Assembly (NCBI GenBank): GCA_937859895.1
Contig: CALMAV010000506.1
Location: 1-7,197, forward strand
Direction: 5' to 3'
DNA length: 7,197 nucleotides
Source: an uncultured Bryobacterales bacterium
GTDB lineage: Bacteria; Acidobacteriota; Terriglobia; Bryobacterales; Bryobacteraceae
Made by a program: the position numbers and the translations under genes. The first letter of the stretch is position 1. The number at the start of each line of letters is the position of its first letter. Of the stretch, positions 1 to 6,197 are shown piece after piece. The notes below the pieces were generated by a model. The model searched no databases and was not told where the DNA came from. It saw only the letters and a list, made by a program, of their open reading frames with translations.

Positions 1-1
1 A

Positions 2-484
2 GTAGCCTACTGCCACGCCAACCTGCATGATTTTGCCGGCGCGAAAGAACCTGCTCAGAAAGCGCTATCTTACGCTAAAACGGCAGGGCAGCGTACCCAA
101 GCCAATAACCTGATCAGCTACATAGAAGAGCAGTCGCAAGGGCCGTCTACATTGAAGGCAACGTCAGGGAAAAACGAAGCACCCGCTCTTACGCGTTTGG
201 AAAGGCAGAGTGGGGAGACATCGCAGATCCAGCATATGGACCTGTCGCATGTGGCAGGAGTAACCAAGAATTTCGAATGCAGGGAGGGAGCCTTTCGGCT
301 ACGCGTGCAGGTCGGTGATAGTGAGATGGTATTCGGGATGGCGGATCCCAAAGACATCGTCGTGCGCGGGGTAAAAGACCTTCAGTGGAGCTGCGGGCCC
401 TTGAGTCCGCAGAATGTCACCGTATTCTACAAGGAGTCCAGCGATTCCAAGCTGGCCGGGACGATTTCCGAACTGGTCTTCTGA
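2..484 (+). CDS. TPR-repeat protein, C-terminal part (5' end outside window)
   Basis: The reading frame is open from the left edge of the window to a TGA at 482-484, so this is the last 160 residues of a longer protein. The first ~45 residues (beginning VAYCHANLHDFAGAKEPAQK) have the helix-turn-helix alanine spacing of a tetratricopeptide repeat, including a small-residue/aromatic pattern and a following amphipathic helix ending near ISYIEEQ. After a polar linker of ~35 residues comes a compact ~75-residue beta-rich domain containing 'FECREGAFRLRV', 'SCGPLSPQNVTVFY' and a terminal 'ISELVF'. I recognise this two-cysteine domain as the usual C-terminal module of many acidobacterial TPR proteins; its function is not known to me. 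TPR arrays mediate protein contacts, so a scaffold role is likely but unproven. A TTG at 152 could be taken as a start, but that would cut the TPR off and has no ribosome binding site. The gene is separated from the next remnant by 84 bp. Confidence 0.85.
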   Translation, partial: VAYCHANLHDFAGAKEPAQKALSYAKTAGQRTQANNLISYIEEQSQGPSTLKATSGKNEAPALTRLERQSGETSQIQHMDLSHVAGVTKNFECREGAFRLRVQVGDSEMVFGMADPKDIVVRGVKDLQWSCGPLSPQNVTVFYKESSDSKLAGTISELVF

Positions 485-568
485 ACGGGTAGCCCACGGT
501 GGCTCCGCTTCAAACTGGCCCCCGGTGATGACGAACAGTAGCTCTTGTAATACTGATTCGGAACAAGC

Positions 569-1725
569 GTGAGAAAAACTCTTTGTATCTTGCTGCTGGG
601 TTTGTTGCCTATTCGGGCGCGAGAAAAGAGCCTCGACACGGAGCTAGTCAGGAATCGGGACGAGCTGTGGCTCCAGGATGGTCATCTCGCCGGTCCGGGC
701 GCACAAATTTTGAAGGAGGCGATCTCTCCGGCACAGCTTTTATTGATGAGAGAGGCTCACGGCACGGTCGAGGTCCCGGCGCTCATGGGCGGACTGTTCG
801 AAGTGGCCGCTGCGCGAGGCTTCGGTACTCTGGCGCTTGAAACCGGGCCGCTTACCGCGGCGGAACTGGACAGGTGGATTCGCATAGAAATGGTGCGACC
901 GCAGTGGCCGAGTTCCAAGAGCTATATCCACCAGTATCCTTTCCTTTTTACGGCTTCGCGGAGGAGTTCAGCTTTCTGAAGCGCTGCGCTCGGGCCGTGC
1001 CTAACGGAAGGCTCAAGCTATGGGGCCTTGATCAGAATACCTGGGCTCGCCGAAAGTGATGTTCAGCTAGATCCTCAAATTGAAGCCTGGACCCGCTGCC
1101 GCCGCGATGGTTCAACGCCTGCTTCATGAGGACGAAGAGGCGACCTCTTTGGTGATAAACAGTGGCAGCACAGGAGACCTTTAATTTACCGCCCTACGCT
1201 GAAAGTAGAACTCGAAGAACTGCGCGACTTACTGCAGAAAGAGGGCAACGTTCGTGGTCAGGCTCTGGTAGTTAACTTGCTTAAGAGCGAGGAGATCAAC
1301 ACGGACTAAGCAACCGGAGACCGCTACGAGTCCTTCCCTCGAGCGCTTCATAGGGCCGTGTGTTGAATCTGCTGCGGATCAATGACCTGGGGAGCGTATG
1401 TGGCAGAAACGGCTGATGCTACCGGTGCAACGTCAGTGCATATCTGGGTTGCGGGAGCAAAAGGATCGAGCTTGGAATGTACTTATATCGGGCGACCCTG
1501 CCGCACCACGTCCGGCTCGGCTGTTGATGAGATGCCCTCTCTTAAGCCCTTCATGAATCACCTCATAGACAGCCGTCACTCGACCGTATTCGACCTTTGC
1601 AGCATGCGTGCCGCTTGGGCCTCTTTCGGAAATATGGACACCGAAACGAACTGGATTGTATTTGGCTACGACTTCTCATCCTCGCGCCGGAATTCACTGC
1701 GGCAAAGCCAATTCCCGCTTCGTGA
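569..1725 (+). pseudogene. Decayed secreted erythromycin-esterase-like protein
   Basis: A remnant of one gene is readable from end to end in changing frames. It starts at GTG 569 with a signal peptide (MRKTLCILLLGLLPIRA). Then come 'GPGAQILKEA' and 'REAHGTVEVPALMGGLF', which correspond to the 'GE-HG' motif region of erythromycin-esterase/ChaN-like proteins, followed by 'GFGTLALETGPL'. Around 875-890 the frame changes to one reading 'VAEFQELYP...FPFYGFAEEFSFL...LWGLDQ'. Near 1040 it changes again to 'LGSPKVMFS*ILKLKPGPAAAAMVQRLL', with a TAG at 1068-1070. Near 1185 it returns to the first frame ('LEELRDLLQKEGNVRGQALV'), with TAA at 1307 and TGA at 1364. The same frame then gives 'WGAYVAETADATGATSVHI', 'IGRP' and 'IVFGYDF'. 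A last shift at ~1675 yields the C-terminus 'LILAPEFTAAKPIPAS' and TGA at 1723-1725. A stretch expected before 'GAYVAE' appears deleted. No single frame can make the protein. Family naming is from memory of homologues and is less certain than the pseudogene status. Confidence 0.85.
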
Positions 1726-1758
1726 TTTTGAGCGTAGGTGACTTGGGTCAGAAAGCCG

Positions 1759-2304
1759 CTAATTCACATCGACTAAGGAACATCCGACGGCGCGGGTTTG
1801 GGGCTCGGCAACAGGCATTCTGCCGAGAGTGGCATTGATGGCATCTTCCAGGTCGTGCACGGTTGCGGCTGGTCTGCTTCGGCCCACGTCAACCCAGCGG
1901 TTATCGATGCGCCCGTGATAAACCAGCTTGCCGGATGAGTCAAAGACTGCAGCTTCGGGAGCAACGCTGGCGTGGGCGCGAGCTACAAGCTTGTGATCTG
2001 CATCGAGAAGGGGACTGCCTGGAAGTTTATATTGTTCAATGTGCTTGCGGATGCTCGACACCGTCTCCGTACGGTCAGGGTAAACCAGCCAAAAAGGGAT
2101 GTGCTGCGCTGCAAACTCGGCACTGATACGCTGGAGCTCTGGTGCGTAGCGGTTGGTTATGGGACAATCCGTGCGAACAAACAGGAGGACGTAAGCTGGT
2201 GCCGGTGTTTGGAATGGATCTTGCCGGAAGGCCTCCAGCGAAGTTATGTCACTGGCAATTGCTGCTGAAAACACTGCCCACAGCAGCCCGAACGAGCGAA
2301 GCAT
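1759..2304 (-). CDS. Secreted redoxin / thioredoxin-fold protein
   Basis: A 181-residue protein with a short hydrophobic N-terminus (MLRSFGLLWAVFSAAIAS) that fits a signal peptide with cleavage near residue 17. The body is a thioredoxin fold of the AhpC/TSA-redoxin type. It has a beta strand 'YVLLFVRTDCPITNRYAPEL' with the presumed active cysteine C47, 'FWLVYPD', the cis-proline loop 'VAPEAAVFD' at ~114-122, and the conserved tail 'YHGRIDNRW...GRSRPA...DLEDAI'. There is no CXXC. The only other cysteine is C175 in 'RAVGCSL' at the extreme C-terminus, a feature shared with acidobacterial and planctomycete redoxins I recall. It probably acts in envelope thiol chemistry, but the substrate is unknown. 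It is the last gene of the minus-strand operon: its ATG lies 8 nt after the TAG of the barrel gene and shows no Shine-Dalgarno, so translation may be coupled. It ends at TAG 1759-1761, 33 bp from the tail-to-tail pseudogene, with no visible terminator. Confidence 0.85.
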   Translation of the reverse strand: MLRSFGLLWAVFSAAIASDITSLEAFRQDPFQTPAPAYVLLFVRTDCPITNRYAPELQRISAEFAAQHIPFWLVYPDRTETVSSIRKHIEQYKLPGSPLLDADHKLVARAHASVAPEAAVFDSSGKLVYHGRIDNRWVDVGRSRPAATVHDLEDAINATLGRMPVAEPQTRAVGCSLVDVN

Positions 2305-2312
2305 ACAACTAT

Positions 2313-4172
2313 CTAGAATGTAAAGTTTAAGCCGCCGCGCACTGACCGGGAAGCCTGAATAATCAGCAACTGCCGACCGTCAGCAGCACTAAACGGAAGG
2401 TAGCCTTGCGCTAGCAAATTGCGCATGTCCGCCGTTAGTTCCACCCGGCCCGGCATCCCAAAGATTCCCGGTACGGGCTGCCGAAAGTAGATATTCAAGC
2501 CGGGAGCAGCGTATTCCTGCTGAGTAGTGAAGACGTGACGGGGCATTACAGCACCGGTATCGACCCAGCCGTAGTCGGCAGCAATGCGCGTGCCCGTGGG
2601 GCGTAGTACGGCTTTGATGTTAACCGCAGCAAAGTTGGCTTCGCGGCTGCTCAGGGCTGGATGTGGGGAGGATGGATCCAGGCTTACCAAGCTCGAGGGC
2701 AAAGCGGAAAAAGCACCCATGCGGCCGTAAGCCAACCCAAACTCGACGTTTTCCGTAACCCGCTGATTGATGGAGCTAAGGAATCCGACCCGGCGGTAGT
2801 TTCCGATGTTCAAAGCAGATGATCGGGAAAACGTATCGGATAGCACGTCAGAAGCAATGGTTGAGGAGACGTCTCCTGCAAGGTTCACACGCCCATCGCT
2901 CACCTTTTCACCGAATGCGCTGAAAGCAAGTACTTGCGATCCGATCGCCTTGTTATATCCGAGCTCAACAGTCTGGGTTCGCTGCTGAGCCAGCCGACCG
3001 TTCCGGTTAGAGATCTGAGGAAGGCGTTGCAGCAGCCCCATCGAGTGAGCAAAGTCATCAGGATCGCCATCAAAAGCGGCAGTCTCAAGGTCGCTAGCCT
3101 GGGCGAGCGTCCGGTGACGAAGAAGCTGGTCGGGCCGCCCGCCATCGACGTATGAACCAATCCAAACTCCGGCATCGCCGGTATCGACAGTGGCGCGAGC
3201 AAACCGACTCAATCGGTTGGAGTGCTGGACATAATCCACCGACTCGCCGGTCACGCCGTATTCGAGATGCAGACGTTCCAGAGGGTCCATCGTCTGGTAC
3301 AAACCGAATGACATTGTCCGGAGAGTAACTGCACCGGTTGAATTGGTTCCGACAGCGCCGCCCTGCGACGCCTGAAGGAGAGGCGAACCGATACCTGCAA
3401 CTTGAGTAGCTGAAAATGTTACTTCCGGCGTCCGTCCAGGAGAATCTCCGCTATAGCTGTAAATAGCAGTTACCGCAATGGCTGGGGGCCCCGGCGAGTT
3501 TTCTTCGCCCAAGCTGCCACTCACCTGAAGCAAATTTTTTTCATAAAGCTTTGTGGAAAGAGCAAATCCAGTCCCAATCTGGCCAAGGGAGTTATCCGAT
3601 ACCAGCGGACCGCTATCACCGCCACTGAGGGAAAACAGAGCATGGGTTTCAGAGAAAGCCGGGATAGTCGGCCCAGTCGTGGAGTCTGGAGCGAGATCGG
3701 AGGGCAGAAAGCGATTAACCGGGCGCGTCGCAGAGGCCGAGCGAAGCACCCACTTCCAGTCGTCGCTCATGATGGCGGACGGCAGATGGTAGGTCACTTC
3801 AACGCTGCTGAAGAGGGTAGCGAGATGAATCTGCAGCACGCTGTCGGTGCCGGGCTTAACGCTTAGCTGCTCTCGAAAAGCGGGAAGGAAGCTAGACAAC
3901 GAAGCACTCAGAGAGTACGTATCGGGCGGCAGCAACGCAAAAGCGAAACGACCATTAGTGTCGCTGGTGGCTTTGCTGATCGCCTGATGATACTTGTTCA
4001 GTAGCAGCACGGTAGCGCCCATTTGCGGGGTGCCACTCGCATCCATTACCGAACCGACAAGGTTGCCGGTCAAAGGCAAAGAGAGATCGGCAGCAGGAGT
4101 CGCCTGGGTCAGTAGGAGCAGGCCCGAGACTAACGCTAATCGGCCGAAATGTCTCCCGTTGAAACTTGCCGT
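2313..4172 (-). CDS. Carboxypeptidase-regulatory-like domain outer-membrane beta-barrel protein (apparent ACG start)
   Basis: Counting from the proposed ACG codon at 4172, the protein has 619 residues. Residues 1-27 form a typical signal peptide: basic region with NGRHFGR, hydrophobic core LALVSGLLLL, cleavage after ATPAA. Residues ~35-105 are a carboxypeptidase-regulatory-like Ig fold ('GSVMDASGTPQMGATVLLLN', 'TNGRFAFALLPPDTYSL'), as at the N-terminus of SusC/TonB-dependent receptors. A conserved linker 'DDWKWVLRSASATRPV' follows. The remainder has alternating beta strands and ends in 'RGGLNFTF', with the terminal phenylalanine used in outer-membrane barrel assembly. No TonB plug is recognisable and the protein is shorter than the ~1000-residue acidobacterial receptors, so I do not call it a TonB receptor. 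Role and ligand are unknown. A TTG at 4077-4079 is the first conventional start in frame, but it would remove the signal peptide. The gene lies 37 bp downstream of the GWxTD gene and 8 bp upstream of the redoxin gene, as the middle of an operon. Confidence 0.8.
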   Translation of the reverse strand, partial: TASFNGRHFGRLALVSGLLLLTQATPAADLSLPLTGNLVGSVMDASGTPQMGATVLLLNKYHQAISKATSDTNGRFAFALLPPDTYSLSASLSSFLPAFREQLSVKPGTDSVLQIHLATLFSSVEVTYHLPSAIMSDDWKWVLRSASATRPVNRFLPSDLAPDSTTGPTIPAFSETHALFSLSGGDSGPLVSDNSLGQIGTGFALSTKLYEKNLLQVSGSLGEENSPGPPAIAVTAIYSYSGDSPGRTPEVTFSATQVAGIGSPLLQASQGGAVGTNSTGAVTLRTMSFGLYQTMDPLERLHLEYGVTGESVDYVQHSNRLSRFARATVDTGDAGVWIGSYVDGGRPDQLLRHRTLAQASDLETAAFDGDPDDFAHSMGLLQRLPQISNRNGRLAQQRTQTVELGYNKAIGSQVLAFSAFGEKVSDGRVNLAGDVSSTIASDVLSDTFSRSSALNIGNYRRVGFLSSINQRVTENVEFGLAYGRMGAFSALPSSLVSLDPSSPHPALSSREANFAAVNIKAVLRPTGTRIAADYGWVDTGAVMPRHVFTTQQEYAAPGLNIYFRQPVPGIFGMPGRVELTADMRNLLAQGYLPFSAADGRQLLIIQASRSVRGGLNFTF

Positions 4173-4179
4173 GTGAGTT

Positions 4180-4184
4180 CTCCC
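4180..4184 (-). promoter_or_regulatory. Shine-Dalgarno of the barrel gene (GGGAG)
   Basis: On the minus strand GGGAG (within AGGGAGAA, 4185-4178) lies 7 nt before the ACG at 4172-4170. The spacing is ideal for initiation and there is no ATG, GTG or TTG at that point in frame. This site is the main reason for placing the start at ACG rather than at the TTG 93 nt further downstream, which sits inside the sequence after the signal peptide. Confidence 0.6.
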
Positions 4185-4209
4185 TGCAACAGTTACCTTA
4201 AAACGCCAA

Positions 4210-5889
4210 CTACGATATTACCGTGAATGGAGCTGACGGGCTAATGCTCTTATTCTTCAGCTTGTCCGTCACCGTCATCTTCAGCGTGTACTTACCAGGA
4301 GTAAGTGATTTCAGAGGAAGTTTCTTCTCTACTGTGACCAGGAAAGACGAAGCATTTTGGATGTTCTGCAATTCCTCGGTCTGAGTCATCACCGTTTTAT
4401 TCGTAGAGTCTACGACGTCGTAGGTGATTGTGCCCTCCGGCTTCTTAGTCTTTTCGTCCATACCGAAGTTGTAAAACTCGGTGTAGATGCCCATAGTCTC
4501 GGCCTGCTTAAAGTTATCGCCAACGCGTGGGCGAACTTTAGAGCTGCGGATAACGAATGGGCCACCGCCAATGCTCTTGGTAGGTACGCGCTCTAACTGG
4601 TCAGCCAGGATAACGGAACTCGAACTGAGCTGATCCTCATCGTAGTGAGGTACGTTCAGCGCCATCTCGAAGTTGTTCATCGTGTTCCCGACTATGTCTT
4701 TAGCAACGACATTGAGCCGATATGAACCGGGTGCGAGCGGAATGGTCTTGGAGTAGATCTGAGAACCGTTCATTGCCTGCTGTAGCATTTCAGCAGGTAC
4801 TTCGGAGGAGACTGTATCTTCGAACCAATTGACCGGCCGTCGAGTCAACGAAGTGATACGCCCGTACAAGTTCACCGTAGTCTTGGCGACCTTGTCTTTG
4901 GTGGCGTAATTCAAATCGTTGTTCTTAAAAAGAAGCGTCAAGTTGGTCAGAACTGTGGAATCGGTAATGCGGACGTAATCGGCCCGCACCTGCATCGGCA
5001 GGCTATTGTAACGAATGGTGGAGTTAACAGCCGCTTCCAGATCTTTAAATTTAATAGCCGGCGCCTTCTGAAGTTTAGCGAGCTGTTCTAAGCGGGTAAA
5101 CTCATTCTGGCTTTCCGAGAGCGGCTGAGTGCCAGTGCCAAGATGTGTGCCGTCGGAACGGGTAAACCGCTGGGTTTTATTGGCCAAACCCATCTGTTCG
5201 GCCTGAGTCAGACCAGCGCCGGGAACGTACAAAAGAGCGTCCTTGGCTGCCGGATCAGTCTCAATCTTGTACTCACCGCTCATGCTGGCATCAACAAACT
5301 CGATAATGATGTTTGTCCCGATTCCTTCGAGGTAGCGGTAGCGCCACTGCTCAAATGGATAGGTGGAGGTTTCGCCACCACCTTCTTCATAAGGACGCGT
5401 GTAACTGCCGCCAGAAGGGTGAGACTCAATTTCGTCCGCTGCGCCGTACTTGATGTAGATCATGCCGCGATCCGTCTTCCAGCCAGGGATACCGGATGCG
5501 TAGTGGTCGTTCGCATAGGCGATGCGACGGTAGTGCTCTTCTTTATACTCGTTTTCTTCGGTATCGGGCGTCGGATCGCGGCGCATCCAGAACTGCTCGA
5601 CAAACTGCTGCCGCTCCTCATCAGTCTTCAGGCGCTTGAAGGCGGTCTTCTCTTCATCCGTGATGATGTAGACAACATCCTCGTTCATCCACTTCTTCCA
5701 CGGCCCTGCCAATTCCCGCTCCAGGTCCTTCTGCTTCTTCGCCAACTGGCGTTTGGTCAGAGGCTTAGAAACAGTTTCGTTCTCACTATCGGACTGGGTT
5801 TTGCTTTGGGCATACGCCTGATTGAAACAGGCAAGTCCGGCAGAGATGCCAACCAGCATGCGTAGACGGTAGGCAGAGAAGGACTTCAT
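4210..5889 (-). CDS. GWxTD domain-containing secreted protein
   Basis: 559 residues with an N-terminal signal peptide (MKSFSAYRLRMLVGISAGLA, cleavage near AYA-Q at 27-28). A charged, lysine/glutamate-rich segment (residues 42-62, LTKRQLAKKQKDLEREL) leads into the GWxTD domain. This contains 'DVVYIITDEE' (71-80), 'FVEQFWMRRDPTPDT' (96-110), 'HYRRIAYANDHY' (119-130), the name-giving GWKTD at 136-140, 'GMIYIKYGAADEIESHPSGG' and 'FEQWRYRYLEGIG' (179-191). These residues match the domain as I know it from Acidobacteria, Gemmatimonadetes and Bacteroidetes. The usual 'YGPPDEIE' reads YGAADEIE here. The C-terminal half contains Ig-like beta-sandwich sequence ('LAPGSYRLNVVAKDIVGN', 'LTPGKYTLKMTVTD'). 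The biochemical role of the family is unknown; location is periplasm or cell surface. It is the first gene of the operon, with its own promoter and a strong ribosome binding site. Confidence 0.95.
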   Translation of the reverse strand: MKSFSAYRLRMLVGISAGLACFNQAYAQSKTQSDSENETVSKPLTKRQLAKKQKDLERELAGPWKKWMNEDVVYIITDEEKTAFKRLKTDEERQQFVEQFWMRRDPTPDTEENEYKEEHYRRIAYANDHYASGIPGWKTDRGMIYIKYGAADEIESHPSGGSYTRPYEEGGGETSTYPFEQWRYRYLEGIGTNIIIEFVDASMSGEYKIETDPAAKDALLYVPGAGLTQAEQMGLANKTQRFTRSDGTHLGTGTQPLSESQNEFTRLEQLAKLQKAPAIKFKDLEAAVNSTIRYNSLPMQVRADYVRITDSTVLTNLTLLFKNNDLNYATKDKVAKTTVNLYGRITSLTRRPVNWFEDTVSSEVPAEMLQQAMNGSQIYSKTIPLAPGSYRLNVVAKDIVGNTMNNFEMALNVPHYDEDQLSSSSVILADQLERVPTKSIGGGPFVIRSSKVRPRVGDNFKQAETMGIYTEFYNFGMDEKTKKPEGTITYDVVDSTNKTVMTQTEELQNIQNASSFLVTVEKKLPLKSLTPGKYTLKMTVTDKLKNKSISPSAPFTVIS

Positions 5890-5897
5890 AACAGGGA

Positions 5898-5906
5898 GAT
5901 CACCTC
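5898..5906 (-). promoter_or_regulatory. Very strong Shine-Dalgarno of the GWxTD gene
   Basis: The minus strand reads GAGGTGATC, nine consecutive bases complementary to the conserved 3' end of 16S rRNA (GATCACCTC). It ends 8 nt before the ATG at 5889. This fixes the start and predicts high translation of the first operon gene; no comparable site stands before the other two operon genes. Confidence 0.85.
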
Positions 5907-5911
5907 AGGTC

Positions 5912-5938
5912 AGACTGCGATGGGTATACAGACAGTCT
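5912..5938. repeat. Inverted repeat AGACTG/CAGTCT over the -10 and start region
   Basis: AGACTG at 5912-5917 and its exact complement CAGTCT at 5933-5938 are separated by 15 bp. The right arm overlaps the predicted -10 box and the arms bracket the predicted transcription start. It could be a repressor operator. A six-base repeat can occur by chance in 300 bp. Confidence 0.35.
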
Positions 5939-5962
5939 AAGTTCTATTCAGGATAACGTCAA
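5934..5962 (-). promoter_or_regulatory. Sigma70-like promoter of the GWxTD operon
   Basis: On the minus strand a -35 box TTGACG (5962-5957, 5 of 6 consensus) is followed by a 17-bp spacer and a -10 box TAGACT (5939-5934, 4 of 6). Transcription would begin near 5927, giving a leader of about 38 nt that contains the strong Shine-Dalgarno. This is a sequence match only; the conservation of the -10 is moderate. Confidence 0.6.
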
Positions 5963-5970
5963 CGGCCCAG

Positions 5971-5992
5971 ACGCAGCGTGTTGCAACTGCGT
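5971..5992. repeat. Inverted repeat ACGCAG/CTGCGT just upstream of the operon -35 box
   Basis: ACGCAG (5971-5976) and CTGCGT (5987-5992) form perfect 6-bp arms with a 10-bp spacer that contains the palindrome TTGCAA (5981-5986). It lies 8 bp upstream of the -35 box of the minus-strand operon, a usual place for an activator site. It could also serve the divergent sensor gene. No known regulator motif is recognised. Confidence 0.4.
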
Positions 5993-6139
5993 TTCTCCCA
6001 ATTTATTTTGACCGGTACGCAATCCCGAATCTGGGAGTCAGGCCTTTCGGTATACGGAGATGCTGGTCCATGCGTGCTAGAACAGGGGAGGTTTTCGCCA
6101 TAATCGTGAGCAACTTAGCGAGACACAAAGGTTGGCTAC

Positions 6140-6178
6140 TGACGTGCTGACCAAACGTGAGATTAAAACGTAAAGAGA
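6140..6178 (+). repeat. Three ACGT motifs at exact 13-bp spacing
   Basis: ACGT occurs at 6142, 6155 and 6168. The second and third copies share AAACGT and 8 of 13 positions; the first is more divergent. The set ends 20 bp before the GTG of the sensor gene, so it would lie in or near its leader or promoter. It may be a binding-site array or chance. Confidence 0.3.
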
Positions 6179-6197
6179 TTCAGATAGCCGGGAAATA

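Larger units (their letters stand above)
5890..6197. other. Divergent intergenic region between operon and sensor gene
   Basis: 308 bp without a credible gene. The left third holds the promoter, ribosome binding site and two inverted repeats of the minus-strand operon. The right third holds a 13-bp-phased ACGT motif before the sensor gene. The middle (about 6000-6130) contains a TTGACC at 6008-6013 and a second GTATAC (6050-6055; the first is at 5924-5929), but I find no convincing -10 box for a plus-strand promoter. No terminator-like hairpin with a T tract was seen. Confidence 0.7.

Noticed and set aside
152..154. TTG start for a 110-residue separate gene
   Set aside because: The frame is open to the left window edge and the upstream residues form a TPR, so this is the middle of a longer gene.
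491..504. AGCC/GGCT hairpin after the TPR gene as a terminator
   Set aside because: The stem has only four pairs and no T tract follows.
583..840. Separate 85-codon plus-strand gene
   Set aside because: It overlaps the recognisable N-terminal part of the esterase-like remnant in another frame and has the arginine/glycine-rich look of a shadow.
1863..2330. Overlapping plus-strand open frames opposite the redoxin gene
   Set aside because: The minus strand encodes a clear thioredoxin fold here; the plus-strand frames show no recognisable motif.
2806..3866. Several 60-100 codon frames on both strands within the barrel gene
   Set aside because: They are shadows of the long minus-strand frame and have no motifs of their own.
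4077..4079. TTG as start of the barrel protein
   Set aside because: It would begin after the signal peptide cleavage region and leave an outer-membrane barrel without an export signal. No Shine-Dalgarno precedes it.
5143..5865. 240-codon plus-strand open frame
   Set aside because: It is antisense to the well-supported GWxTD domain. It has the unnatural composition of a shadow frame and no ribosome binding site.
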